A stretch of DNA of 15,238 nt, taken from the NCBI GenBank assembly GCA_002353635.1, contig DEKA01000003.1, forward strand, positions 45,934 to 61,171, in the 5' to 3' direction. Within the stretch, counting starts at the first letter, position 1, and every line of letters begins with the position of its first letter. The DNA is from Lachnospiraceae bacterium UBA2734 (lineage in GTDB: Bacteria; Bacillota; Clostridia; Lachnospirales; Lachnospiraceae). Below are positions 1 through 6,519 of this stretch, piece by piece. The translations under genes were made by a program, and so were the position numbers. The notes under the pieces were generated by a model. It worked only from the letters and a program-made list of their open reading frames with translations, was not told the origin of the DNA and did not search any database.

Positions 1-1
1 C

Positions 2-301
2 CCGCCGTTCTTTATGTCATTATACCAGGAGGATGTGGAGACTTCTGCACAGATGTTCCGCACAATGCGCGCAAGGCAGAGAGGAAGCTTCCCGATTGCT
101 GCAGACAGATCGGAGGACAGATTTCTGCCCCGTGCACAGGGAACGGTTTCTGCGCCGAAGTTGTTAGAAGCGCTTGGTGAGCACTCTGTTATATATACAG
201 AATGTGCGGTGAACCGGACAACGTGCCCGGAGAAGGTGGCATCAGTCTGCTGCCTGGTTCAGCGTCTCAGGGCATTCTCCGGCCTGCGAGTTCTCCCCTG
301 A
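2..301 (+). CDS. Unrecognised open frame, 5' end outside the window (doubtful gene)
   Basis: This frame is open from the window edge to a TGA at 299-301, about 99 codons. The first in-frame ATG is at 14, but no convincing ribosome binding site precedes it, so if real this is more likely the C-terminal part of a longer protein. I recognise no family: the translation is mixed-polarity, has several cysteines late on, and shows no membrane segment or repeat. A second frame (from base 1) is also open to about 180, which weakens the case. It lies upstream of an AT-rich regulatory region and is not obviously linked to the peroxidase gene. It could be a real gene tail or a chance open frame. Confidence 0.2.
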   Translation, partial: PPFFMSLYQEDVETSAQMFRTMRARQRGSFPIAADRSEDRFLPRAQGTVSAPKLLEALGEHSVIYTECAVNRTTCPEKVASVCCLVQRLRAFSGLRVLP

Positions 302-522
302 TGAGGCGGAATCTTTTTAACAGACTGACCTCGTGACAAAAGTTTAACAGATATAAGTCTAAATTGTTGACGAAAATTAGAAAATGATAAAATTTGTGAA
401 TATTATACATGTATACCGAAGATCGATGATTAAATATTCAGTATAACCAAAGAGTATGAAAATAAAACACCAAAGTTATCAATGATGGCAGCGCCCAAGG
501 ATCGCTGAATAATTACATAGCA

Positions 523-551
523 TTGACAAATTAAATTGTACACAATACAAT
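523..551 (+). promoter_or_regulatory. Sigma-A promoter of the peroxidase gene
   Basis: TTGACA at 523-528 matches the -35 consensus exactly. After a 17-base spacer, TACAAT at 546-551 matches the -10 in five of six positions. Transcription would start near 558 and leave a leader of about 140 bases before the ATG. This is the best consensus promoter in the window. Confidence 0.7.
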
Positions 552-552
552 T
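534..552. promoter_or_regulatory. Candidate operator: 7-bp inverted repeat over the -10 box
   Basis: AATTGTA (534-540), five bases, then TACAATT (546-552) form a perfect inverted repeat covering the -10 element, so a bound protein would block transcription. The half-sites use the same letters as OhrR/MarR-type peroxide-sensor operators (TACAATT..AATTGTA), but arranged in the opposite order, so I do not assign a regulator. A peroxide-responsive repressor would suit the downstream gene; that is inference. Confidence 0.45.
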
Positions 553-644
553 AGTACAGATGAGAAAGTTATCGAGTGCATAACAGACTATTGGCTGCAC
601 AGTACCCGGTATATTGATCACGCAGAGTAAAGAGACATAAGATG

Positions 645-660
645 CCGGAGGATACTCCGG
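645..660 (+). promoter_or_regulatory. Leader hairpin before the peroxidase gene
   Basis: CCGGAG, loop GATA, CTCCGG is a perfect 6-bp stem with a tetraloop, ending 40 bases before the start codon. It has no U-tract, so it is not a terminator. It may stabilise the 5' leader. Confidence 0.35.
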
Positions 661-700
661 GAGACAATATTCATGCCAGGCGGCAGAGAAAGGACGAATG

Positions 701-1282
701 ATGGCAGGCTTTTATGATTATTCCGTAAAGAATCCGAAGGGCGAAGATGTGAAGATGAGCGATTTCAGGGGCAAGGTGGTTCTTGTCGTGAATACAGCGA
801 CAGGCTGCGGCTTCACACCGCATTATGAGCCCCTTGAGAAGATGTATGAGCAGTATCACGATCAGGGATTTGAGATCCTCGACATTCCCTGCAACCAGTT
901 CGCAGGCCAGACACCGCAGGACGATGAGGGCATCCATAAGTTCTGCCAGCTGAAGTACCACACACAGTTCCCGCAGATGCACAAGACCTTTGTGAACAAC
1001 AATCCTGAGAAGGGCGAGAAGGAGGAGCCTCTTTACACCTTCCTGAAGAGTCAGCAGGGCTTCGAAGGATTTGAGAAGGATGCAAAGGGCCTGAAGGCGA
1101 AGGCGACCTGCGCAATGATGAACAAAATGCTGAAGGGAATTGACCCCGATTATCAGAACAACGCGAACATCAAGTGGAACTTCACAAAGTTTGTTGTGGA
1201 CAGGAACGGCAATGTCGTCCGCCGCTTCGAGCCCACTGCCGATATGGGTACGGTTGAGGAGTTCGTGAAGTCCCTTCTGTGA
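701..1282 (+). CDS. gpx: Glutathione peroxidase family protein (thiol peroxidase, cysteine type)
   Basis: A thioredoxin-fold peroxidase that reduces hydrogen peroxide or organic hydroperoxides in the cytoplasm. Two ATGs lie in tandem at 698 and 701. I prefer 701 because AGAAAGGA (687-694) is then 6 bases away. Counting from the first ATG (194 residues), the N-terminal catalytic motif reads NTATGCGFT with the peroxidatic cysteine at 37. The other active-site residues follow family positions: Gln67 in CNQF and Trp160-Asn161 in WNFTKF. Cysteine, not selenocysteine, is encoded. Non-selenium bacterial members usually use thioredoxin rather than glutathione, so the name describes the family and not the donor. 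About 25 residues before the WNF motif exceed the shortest family members. The gene is monocistronic, with its own promoter and a convergent terminator region. Confidence 0.93.
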   Translation: MAGFYDYSVKNPKGEDVKMSDFRGKVVLVVNTATGCGFTPHYEPLEKMYEQYHDQGFEILDIPCNQFAGQTPQDDEGIHKFCQLKYHTQFPQMHKTFVNNNPEKGEKEEPLYTFLKSQQGFEGFEKDAKGLKAKATCAMMNKMLKGIDPDYQNNANIKWNFTKFVVDRNGNVVRRFEPTADMGTVEEFVKSLL

Positions 1283-1336
1283 ACCTTTATCGCAGGCTGA
1301 AGCCTGCAGGATATAACTGTGCTGGAAAAAGTGACC

Positions 1337-1366
1337 GGAAGTGAATGATCTTCAACTTCCCGTTTT
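1337..1366. terminator. Probable bidirectional terminator between convergent genes
   Basis: GGAAGTGAA pairs with TTCAACTTCC (one bulged A) around the loop TGATC. CGTTTT follows on the plus strand. On the minus strand the same stem is followed by a TTTTT run a few bases further on. It lies about 55 bases past the peroxidase stop and 59 bases past the HAD hydrolase stop on the other strand, so it can serve both. A GCAGGC/GCCTGC hairpin at 1292-1307 lacks a U-tract. Confidence 0.5.
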
Positions 1367-1424
1367 GAGAGAAGAGAAGAACGCACTCTCTTATCGGCAG
1401 CATATCTCAGGAAGCGGCAAATCC

Positions 1425-2288
1425 CTACTGCAGGAGCAAAATATCGGGTTGCTGCAAGGCGGAGGAGAAATCCGTCAGGACAGCACATTTCGAGAGCGCA
1501 TCGGCGTGGCCGCTGCGCTCTTTTTCTGTGATTTCTGCCGGATGGTACCACGCGGCATGCATGCCGGCAGCAAGTGCGCCCTCCACATCGAAGCGGATGT
1601 TGTCACCGATAAAGAGAATTTCTTCTGCAGAGAGCGCCGCAGCAGCCGGTTCAGTGCCTGATGCTGGATCCGGGACCTGATCAGGCCGCATTGTCCGCTC
1701 CTGAAAGCGGGCCTTTTGTCCCGCGGCCCCTCTGAGTTCAGTTCTTCCGGCATGAGGACGGCGCGCTTCGAATTCGTTCGCCTTCTGCAGACAGAAAGAG
1801 AAGAATCCCGGCTCCGGCTTCTCCACACAGGCATCCTCGCTTGTGACGACATAGTCGATCAAAGGTCCAAGGCCGATCTGCTCGATTTTCTTATACTGGA
1901 TATAGGCGGTCATATTGCTGCCGATGCCGATCGTGCAGCCGCGCCTGCGAAGTGCCTGCATGAATTCTGTGATTCCTCTCTCCGGGACCGCCGCACCGAC
2001 CATGGCTGACCAATACAGTTCGGTCATCTTTGCGGTGTGTGGAAAGAGAGGAAGATCATGGCGCTCGAGAAAGTTCTGAAAGCGGATCACGCGGCTGTGG
2101 CTGGCGGCGACAGGACCCATCCGGTCAAAATTTACATACATGATCGCATTGATCTCATCGAGGGCATCCTGCGTGGGAATACCGAACTGCCGCTCAATAT
2201 AGCTGCCCAAAGCCTTAGCTGCTGCGCGGTCTGCATTTTTATAGCTGTATAATGTGTCGTCTATATCAAAAATAACCGATCTGATCAT
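1425..2288 (-). CDS. HAD-superfamily hydrolase (subfamily IA-like phosphatase)
   Basis: A cytoplasmic phosphatase of the haloacid dehalogenase fold, 287 residues from the ATG at 2288. That start has GAGGA just upstream on the minus strand; a TTG at 2300 overlaps the ribosome binding site and is less likely. Motif I is DIDDTLYSY with nucleophile Asp8 and acid Asp10. Motif II is GIGSN (Ser about 124), motif III is the lysine of EKPEPGFF (about 157), and motif IV is GDNIRFD (Asp about 229 and 234). The cap domain lies between motifs I and II. Odd feature: about 48 residues (roughly 173-220), rich in Arg, Ala, Gly and Pro, sit between motifs III and IV, where relatives are compact. The gene begins 8 bases after the YolD-like gene stops, so it is the third gene of the polymerase unit. 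The substrate is unknown; YjjG-type nucleotide house-cleaning is one possibility. Confidence 0.88.
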   Translation of the reverse strand: MIRSVIFDIDDTLYSYKNADRAAAKALGSYIERQFGIPTQDALDEINAIMYVNFDRMGPVAASHSRVIRFQNFLERHDLPLFPHTAKMTELYWSAMVGAAVPERGITEFMQALRRRGCTIGIGSNMTAYIQYKKIEQIGLGPLIDYVVTSEDACVEKPEPGFFSFCLQKANEFEARRPHAGRTELRGAAGQKARFQERTMRPDQVPDPASGTEPAAAALSAEEILFIGDNIRFDVEGALAAGMHAAWYHPAEITEKERSGHADALSKCAVLTDFSSALQQPDILLLQ

Positions 2289-2296
2289 TTGATTCC

Positions 2297-2581
2297 TCAA
2301 TTTCCGTTTCGGGCGCGCCTCTCATCCACATCCGCGATCTCGTCATCGAATCCGCGCAGGGCGGCGAACGGCGAGAACATAGAAGCACGGCTCACAAGAG
2401 ACATCCTTGGGTGCGTAGGCGCAGGCCGCTTTTCCTGCAGGATATCCGCGTACTTCGCAGCGACTGCACTGTATGCGGCAGAATTCTGTCTTCTTTTATC
2501 TGCGGCTCTCGTCTCTGCGGTTTTATTGTCAACATTCATCGTTTCAATAACCTTCTGTCTTTTTTTTGTTTCATCTGTCAT
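2297..2581 (-). CDS. YolD-like protein, partner of the Y-family polymerase
   Basis: Recognised from its C-terminal segment PRMSLVSRASMFSPFAAL followed by RGFDDEI. This matches the YolD-like signature (MSxxDRAAQFSPFAALxGYxxxI) of small proteins encoded next to UmuC-like polymerases in Firmicutes. The start is uncertain. The ATG at 2581 (95 codons) overlaps the TGA of a 21-codon ORF that begins at the polymerase stop, which would allow translational coupling. An ATG at 2539 has AGAAGG 11 bases upstream. The frame also stays open back to an ATG at 2698 inside the polymerase gene. The protein is unusual in two ways: a charged N-terminal extension before the YolD motif, and an end only about 15 residues after it, where relatives continue. 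The role is inferred from gene pairing; the family's biochemistry is poorly known. Confidence 0.75.
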   Translation of the reverse strand: MTDETKKRQKVIETMNVDNKTAETRAADKRRQNSAAYSAVAAKYADILQEKRPAPTHPRMSLVSRASMFSPFAALRGFDDEIADVDERRARNGN

Positions 2582-2642
2582 TGAGAAGAAAGTTCTGTTT
2601 TCTGTCTCTTCTGTGACACAAGTCCTGCCTCCCTCACGTTCA

Positions 2643-4133
2643 TCAATCCGCCCTGTGACCTCCGATCTGTCCGTTCCGCTGCCGGAGCGTTGCGCCATCC
2701 ATGAGACTTGTCGCCTTGAAAACAGCGTTGCTCCCGAACCGCTTCTTCACATCCAGCATTGCCTTCTGCAGGTTCTTCTCCTTCTCCTCCCGCTCCCCAT
2801 TATGGAAGAGATCCATCTGGTAAAATCCGTCGTCCGGCACAATCCGGTTGGCGGTCAGATACATCCTCCGCACGGTGAGGCTCTTATGCACGATCCGGTC
2901 AAAGAGCTGTTCAAAGGCCGGAATCAGTTGACTGCTCAGGTTAGTGAGATGATCAAGATGTGCTGTTCCATGCGCAGGCTTTGGAACTAATCGACCGTAA
3001 TGGTCAGCGTGTACTTCCCCCTTGTAAGTGCCCTTATCCACATTCTCACGGTCATATCCAACGTCGAGCGTGAGGCTGTCCGTTACCATTCCTTTGTCGG
3101 TCAGACGGTAGACGAGCGTATCGGCCATCTCGGCGACGATGATTTTTGCCTTGTCGAAGGAATACGGACAGGAGAGTACCTGACCCTCCGAGATGCTGTT
3201 CGCCACAGGCTTATAAGCCTTTATGTCCGCCATTGTGCATGGCTCCTGCCCGAAGGCGTGGTCGATCAGAATCTCAGCATTTACACCGAACTCGCGGTAG
3301 AGCGCCTCCTGATCCTGCAGGGAGAACCTGGCCAGCTCGCCCATCGTGTGGATGCCGAGCTGCGCCAGTCTCTTCTGTGTGCCGCGCCCCGTCATCCAGA
3401 AATCGGTCAGCGGACGATGATCCCATAAGAGATACCGGAAGGACTCCTCATCGAGCTCTGCTATACGAACGCCGTCTTTGTCCGCCGGCATATGTTTGGC
3501 CACGATGTCCATGGCGAGCTTTGCCAGATAAAGATTTGTCCCGATCCCGGCAGTAGCTGTGATCTGTGTCTCCTTTAAAACCTGCCGGATCATTTTCATT
3601 GCGAGCTCATGCGCCGTGGTGTGATAAAAAGGAAGGTAGGCAGTCGCATCCAGAAAGACCTCGTCGACACTGTAGACGAGCGTGTCCTCGGGGGCAATGT
3701 ATTGCTGATAAATGTTGTAGATTTTGGCCGATGTCTTCATATAGTAGGACATGCGGGGCCTTGCGATGATAAAGGAGAGCTTCAGGGACGGATCTGCAGC
3801 CAATTCATTTGCATCATGCGACTCCCCGCTGAAAACAAACCCGCCCTCCTTCTCTGCAGCCCTGCCCAGACGGATGGCCTGCCGGAGCCTCTGTGCATTG
3901 ATCTCTTTTACCTTTTGGACGACCTCGAAGAGCCTGGCTCTTCCCGGGATTCCCAATGCCTTCAGGGAAGGAGAGACGGCGAGGCAGATTGTCTTCTCCG
4001 TCCTCGACTCGTCAGCCACGACAAGATTCGTCGTGAGAGGGTCGAGTCCCCTCGCGGCGCACTCCGCGGAAGCGTAGTAGGACTTCAGGTCTATGGCGAT
4101 ATAGGTCTTTTTCCGGGATGAATCTGATCTCAT
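2643..4133 (-). CDS. Y-family DNA polymerase, UmuC-like (translesion synthesis)
   Basis: An error-prone polymerase that copies past damaged bases. The 496-residue product is full length for the Firmicutes UmuC-like group. The palm begins with AIDLKSYYAS (catalytic Asp15), and the second catalytic pair is Asp157-Glu158 in SVDEVFLD. AGIGTNLYLAKLAMDIVAKH belongs to the palm-thumb region. The helix-hairpin region and little finger follow, and QMDLF at about 439-443 is a good beta-clamp binding motif. The start at 4133 is forced by an in-frame stop just upstream. No ribosome binding site is visible, and the promoter places the transcript start at the ATG, so translation may be leaderless. A LexA-type box precedes it. 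It heads a minus-strand unit with the YolD-like protein and the HAD hydrolase. The second half of UmuD/UmuC-type SOS systems, a UmuD protease, is not in the window. Confidence 0.93.
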   Translation of the reverse strand: MRSDSSRKKTYIAIDLKSYYASAECAARGLDPLTTNLVVADESRTEKTICLAVSPSLKALGIPGRARLFEVVQKVKEINAQRLRQAIRLGRAAEKEGGFVFSGESHDANELAADPSLKLSFIIARPRMSYYMKTSAKIYNIYQQYIAPEDTLVYSVDEVFLDATAYLPFYHTTAHELAMKMIRQVLKETQITATAGIGTNLYLAKLAMDIVAKHMPADKDGVRIAELDEESFRYLLWDHRPLTDFWMTGRGTQKRLAQLGIHTMGELARFSLQDQEALYREFGVNAEILIDHAFGQEPCTMADIKAYKPVANSISEGQVLSCPYSFDKAKIIVAEMADTLVYRLTDKGMVTDSLTLDVGYDRENVDKGTYKGEVHADHYGRLVPKPAHGTAHLDHLTNLSSQLIPAFEQLFDRIVHKSLTVRRMYLTANRIVPDDGFYQMDLFHNGEREEKEKNLQKAMLDVKKRFGSNAVFKATSLMDGATLRQRNGQIGGHRAD

Positions 4134-4139
4134 GTCTTG

Positions 4140-4145
4140 ATTGTA
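4140..4145 (-). promoter_or_regulatory. Extended -10 box of the polymerase operon
   Basis: Read on the minus strand this is TGATACAAT: TACAAT with the TG of an extended -10 one base upstream. The -35 region is poor, which is common for extended -10 promoters. Only six bases separate it from the ATG at 4133, so the transcript would begin on or next to the start codon. Confidence 0.5.
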
Positions 4146-4152
4146 TCATGGG

Positions 4153-4166
4153 AGCACAGATGTTCG
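4153..4166 (-). promoter_or_regulatory. Probable LexA/DinR (SOS) box
   Basis: On the minus strand the site reads CGAACATCTGTGCT, matching 11 of 14 positions of the Firmicutes consensus CGAACATATGTTCG, with a perfect left half-site. It lies directly upstream of the -10 box of a translesion polymerase gene, the classical place for LexA repression. Confidence 0.6.
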
Positions 4167-4206
4167 CACATACTGGAGTTGAATTGCTGTATCAAGAGGC
4201 ATTCTG

Positions 4207-4256
4207 CATCAGCGGATATCCGTCGCGGGCTGATGTGAATTTTACCTGCTCATCAG
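4207..4256. repeat. Three alternating half-sites CATCAG / CTGATG / CATCAG
   Basis: CATCAGC (4207-4213) can pair with GCTGATG (4229-4235), while CTGATG (4230-4235) can instead pair with CATCAG (4251-4256). A GGATATCC palindrome sits in the first loop. It lies in the divergent promoter region between the polymerase and cupin genes, so operator half-sites are as likely as RNA structure. Confidence 0.3.
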
Positions 4257-4284
4257 GATACAGCCATGAGATGAGTTTGAAAAT

Positions 4285-4300
4285 TGTAACGCCTGTTACA
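4285..4300. promoter_or_regulatory. Candidate operator of the cupin gene: TGTAAC-N4-GTTACA
   Basis: A perfect inverted repeat with 6-bp arms (loop GCCT), 58 bases before the cupin start codon. It begins just after a TTGAAA (4277-4282) that could be a -35 element. It resembles the GlnR/TnrA box TGTNA-N7-TNACA but has a spacing of six, so I do not assign it to that family. Confidence 0.4.
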
Positions 4301-4358
4301 TATCGACGTATTAAAAAATGGTACGCTATTTTCAGAAAAGAAAAAGGAGGCGGGGATC

Positions 4359-5024
4359 ATGATCAAAGAAAAGGCCGGAACTGTTTTCAGAGCGACGGAG
4401 CGGAACACAGTGGTGCCCGGATGCACCATTTCCCGCGATGTGTATCAGGGAGACGGGTATTTTATTTACGACTTTGCGCTTGCGGAAGGGACCTCGATCA
4501 GCGCCGAGAGCTACGCCTATCCGAAGCTCATTCTGGTGCACAGGGGCAGTGCGAAGATCCTGCTTCCGCATCTGCAGAAGGAGATCGAGGTCAGCGCAGG
4601 GCAGCAGATCATCACACCGACGGAAACGCCGGTTGGCATAGCAGCGCAGGAGGATCTGATCTACACAGAGATCAGTCTCAGAAAGGATACGAACATGAAT
4701 AAGGTGATTGAGGCAGGCAGGGTTTTCACACTTGGCGATCTGGTTCCTTACCAGGACGGCAGAATCGTCAACATGGATGTAATCGATGACGAGCACATGA
4801 AGTTCGTGGTCATGAGCTTTGATGAAGGCACAGGCCTTCCTGAGCATGCAGCACCGGGCGAGGCACTCCTTACAGGTCTGGATGGCGAAGGAACCATCGT
4901 CTATGAAGGAAAGGAGCACGTGCTGCATAAGGGTGAGAACTTCAAGTTCGACAAGGGCGGCGCGCATGCCGTGCGCGCGGACCGCGGACGCTTCAAGATG
5001 GCACTGCTGCTGACGCTTGAGTGA
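4359..5024 (+). CDS. Two-domain cupin (bicupin) protein of unknown substrate
   Basis: A small cytoplasmic beta-barrel protein, 221 residues, with a strong ribosome binding site (AAAGGAGG, about 8 bases before the ATG). Two cupin-like halves are visible. The first, about residues 20-105, has the pattern of a barrel (YPKLILVHRGSAKI, then GQQIITPTETPVGI) but lacks the metal histidines. The second, about 115-220, contains GTGLPEHAAPGEALLTGLDG and later GENFKFDKGGAHAV. This resembles the G-x5-HxH-x3-4-E-x6-G motif with the second histidine replaced by alanine, leaving His, Glu and a later His as possible ligands. Such proteins bind sugars, act as isomerases or serve as sensors; the sequence does not say which. 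It is transcribed divergently from the polymerase unit and ends at a terminator shared with the convergent regulator gene region. Confidence 0.85.
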   Translation: MIKEKAGTVFRATERNTVVPGCTISRDVYQGDGYFIYDFALAEGTSISAESYAYPKLILVHRGSAKILLPHLQKEIEVSAGQQIITPTETPVGIAAQEDLIYTEISLRKDTNMNKVIEAGRVFTLGDLVPYQDGRIVNMDVIDDEHMKFVVMSFDEGTGLPEHAAPGEALLTGLDGEGTIVYEGKEHVLHKGENFKFDKGGAHAVRADRGRFKMALLLTLE

Positions 5025-5047
5025 CCGTTCAGGTTAACGTATATCGG

Positions 5048-5064
5048 CTGACATATATTGTCAG
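5048..5064. repeat. Inverted repeat CTGACA-TATAT-TGTCAG
   Basis: A perfect 6-bp inverted repeat with a 5-base loop, 24 bases after the cupin stop codon. It directly abuts the terminator stem that follows, and may be part of the 3' structure of the cupin mRNA. Confidence 0.4.
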
Positions 5065-5135
5065 ATACCAGAGATAAAGTATATCTTGTGCATGCATCTG
5101 TGTGCAGGCAGGGAAACTTCGCCTCTGGTATTTTT
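5065..5135 (+). terminator. Probable terminator of the cupin gene
   Basis: ATACCAGAG (5065-5073) pairs with CTCTGGTAT (5123-5131), followed by TTTTC. The stem is 9 bp with a long loop of 49 bases that has internal complementarity (a TGCATGCA core). The long loop makes it less certain than a compact terminator. The minus strand has no matching U-tract. Confidence 0.45.
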
Positions 5136-5187
5136 CTGTTTGAGTTTCGAACAGCAAAGCAGCAGTGAAACAATTGGAAACAGTGAA

Positions 5188-6372
5188 TCAGTATACGCTT
5201 TCGGAATCCTCGCGAATAGCCAGATACAGGACAACCCCCTGCGCAAAGATGCGGGGATCGAAGCCGGTGACAGACTTGATGCGGTCAAGGCGGTACTGCA
5301 GAGTATTTTTGTGGATATAGAGCTTCTGCGCAGTATCTTTCAAGTGACATCCGCTCTCAAAATATGCGCGCAGTGTCTGCCTGTCTTTAGCGTCCAGTCC
5401 GGCCAGCGTTTTCCGCGTGAACTGCTCTTTTGCACGCTCCGACACAGAGGCCAGCAAAATCTCCAGATGAAGAGCGCTGTAGTCGGCATAGCCCGAACCT
5501 TTCTCTGCCGCGCGGACGGCGGTTTCTGCCTCAGTATATGATCTGCTCTGGTGGATCAGATGGTGCGGTGCTCCGGCGCCGATCCTGAGCAGTCCTCCGT
5601 ATTTTTCTGCAGTTTTTTTGAACAGGTTCTCCTGTGACCGAAATTGATCGCTCTGAACAATAAGAATGAATTCATTAGGATACTCAAAGGTATAGAGGGG
5701 ACTTCCTGTCTTTTGGAACGTGGAGAGAATATCCTGCTCGACCATAGAAAGGTTTGCCGGATTGTAGTGCTGTGCGAGGCGGACAACGACTGTCAGATAC
5801 AGCTGGGCTTCATCGCTGCTGCACTGTGGCGGTTTGTCAGAAGAGTTCTCTTCAGATGCAATTTTACCGCCACGAACGGCATGGGCTCTCTGCACCCCTT
5901 CTGGGGTAATGCCGTGATTTTCCAGAAAATCCAGATAAAAATCGTGACTGACCGCCTCTCCATGTACGAGCGAGCGCACAAAGTAGTGCATCTCGGCATC
6001 TGCATTTCTGCTGCGTGCATCATATTCCTGTGCCGTGATGAGAAGTCCTGTGATCCGCTGCGCCAGGTAGGCGTATTTTTTCACCTCATTGGGATGGCCT
6101 GAGATTCCGATGACGGCGGCCACTTCCCCGTGATAGAAAAAAGGCATGTTGACACCCGGCTGTGTCCCGCTGTAACTGCTGTCTGCCGTCACATCAATTG
6201 GTTTTCCTGTCTGTGCCACTTTTCTTCCGATTTCGTGGTAGGTGCCGATCCGGTCTGGGTCTGTGCTGGCCAGAATGATGCCGTCCGGTCTTATGAAATT
6301 GATATTGTGTCCGCACACATCCTTCACGGTGTCAACAATCTGACCTGCGATTTCTTTGCTGATCTGTGCCAT
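5188..6372 (-). CDS. cdaR: CdaR-family transcriptional regulator (sugar diacid recognition)
   Basis: A cytoplasmic DNA-binding regulator of 394 residues, the usual CdaR length. The N-terminal putative sugar diacid recognition domain (about 1-135) runs from MAQISKEIAGQIVDTVKDV through ILASTDPDRIGTYHEIG to GEVAAVIGISGHPNEVKKYA. A GGDEF-like middle region follows. The C-terminal PucR-type helix-turn-helix (about 335-390) includes HLKDTAQKLYIHKNTLQYRL. The ATG at 6372 has GAGGGGAAG just upstream on the minus strand. In E. coli, CdaR activates uptake and breakdown of glucarate, galactarate and glycerate, including glycerate kinase. Here the gene is divergent from a glycerate kinase, which strongly supports the same role. 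An 8-bp inverted repeat in its own leader could be an autoregulatory site. Confidence 0.93.
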   Translation of the reverse strand: MAQISKEIAGQIVDTVKDVCGHNINFIRPDGIILASTDPDRIGTYHEIGRKVAQTGKPIDVTADSSYSGTQPGVNMPFFYHGEVAAVIGISGHPNEVKKYAYLAQRITGLLITAQEYDARSRNADAEMHYFVRSLVHGEAVSHDFYLDFLENHGITPEGVQRAHAVRGGKIASEENSSDKPPQCSSDEAQLYLTVVVRLAQHYNPANLSMVEQDILSTFQKTGSPLYTFEYPNEFILIVQSDQFRSQENLFKKTAEKYGGLLRIGAGAPHHLIHQSRSYTEAETAVRAAEKGSGYADYSALHLEILLASVSERAKEQFTRKTLAGLDAKDRQTLRAYFESGCHLKDTAQKLYIHKNTLQYRLDRIKSVTGFDPRIFAQGVVLYLAIREDSESVY

Positions 6373-6393
6373 GCTTCCCCTCTTCTGTTTTGG

Positions 6394-6413
6394 ATGCAGG
6401 AAAGATCCTGCAT
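6394..6413. promoter_or_regulatory. 8-bp inverted repeat in the cdaR leader, candidate operator
   Basis: ATGCAGGA, loop AAGA, TCCTGCAT is perfectly symmetric and lies 21 bases upstream of the cdaR ATG. It could be a binding site for CdaR itself or a hairpin in the cdaR mRNA leader. It has no U-tract in either direction. Confidence 0.45.
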
Positions 6414-6449
6414 TGGCATGATCTTCCTCATATTTGTCCTATATACTAA

Positions 6450-6455
6450 ATTATA
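6450..6455 (-). promoter_or_regulatory. -10 box candidate for cdaR
   Basis: TATAAT on the minus strand, about 78 bases before the cdaR start. The -35 is not convincing, as expected for an activator-dependent promoter, so confidence is modest. Confidence 0.4.
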
Positions 6456-6513
6456 TGCGTGTTTTATACACATAACTATTATGCATAACATATTTATTTG
6501 TTCCTGCTCCCGA

Positions 6514-6519
6514 TATAAT
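6514..6519 (+). promoter_or_regulatory. -10 box candidate for glycerate kinase
   Basis: A perfect TATAAT 105 bases before the kinase start, without a recognisable -35 at 16-18 bases. This fits a promoter that needs an activator such as CdaR. Downstream in the leader is a palindrome, TCCAATTGGA (6574-6583). Confidence 0.45.

Larger units (their letters stand above)
302..697. other. AT-rich non-coding regulatory stretch upstream of the peroxidase gene
   Basis: I see no supportable gene here. Base composition drops to strongly AT-rich between about 350 and 560. Besides the promoter at 523-551 there is a weaker candidate: TTGACG at 367-372, then 15 bases, then TAAAAT at 388-393, with a TG one base upstream of the -10 (extended -10). 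The last 140 bases would be the 5' leader of the peroxidase mRNA and contain a small hairpin at 645-660. Confidence 0.5.

Noticed and set aside
1292..1307. GCAGGC-TGAA-GCCTGC hairpin as the peroxidase terminator
   Set aside because: No U-tract on either strand; the hairpin at 1337-1366 is the better candidate.
2289..2300. TTG start for the HAD hydrolase
   Set aside because: The TTG at 2300 overlaps the GAGGA that serves the ATG at 2288, so the ATG is the better start.
3609..4121. 170-codon plus-strand frame inside the polymerase gene
   Set aside because: Antisense to conserved catalytic motifs of the polymerase; no support for translation.
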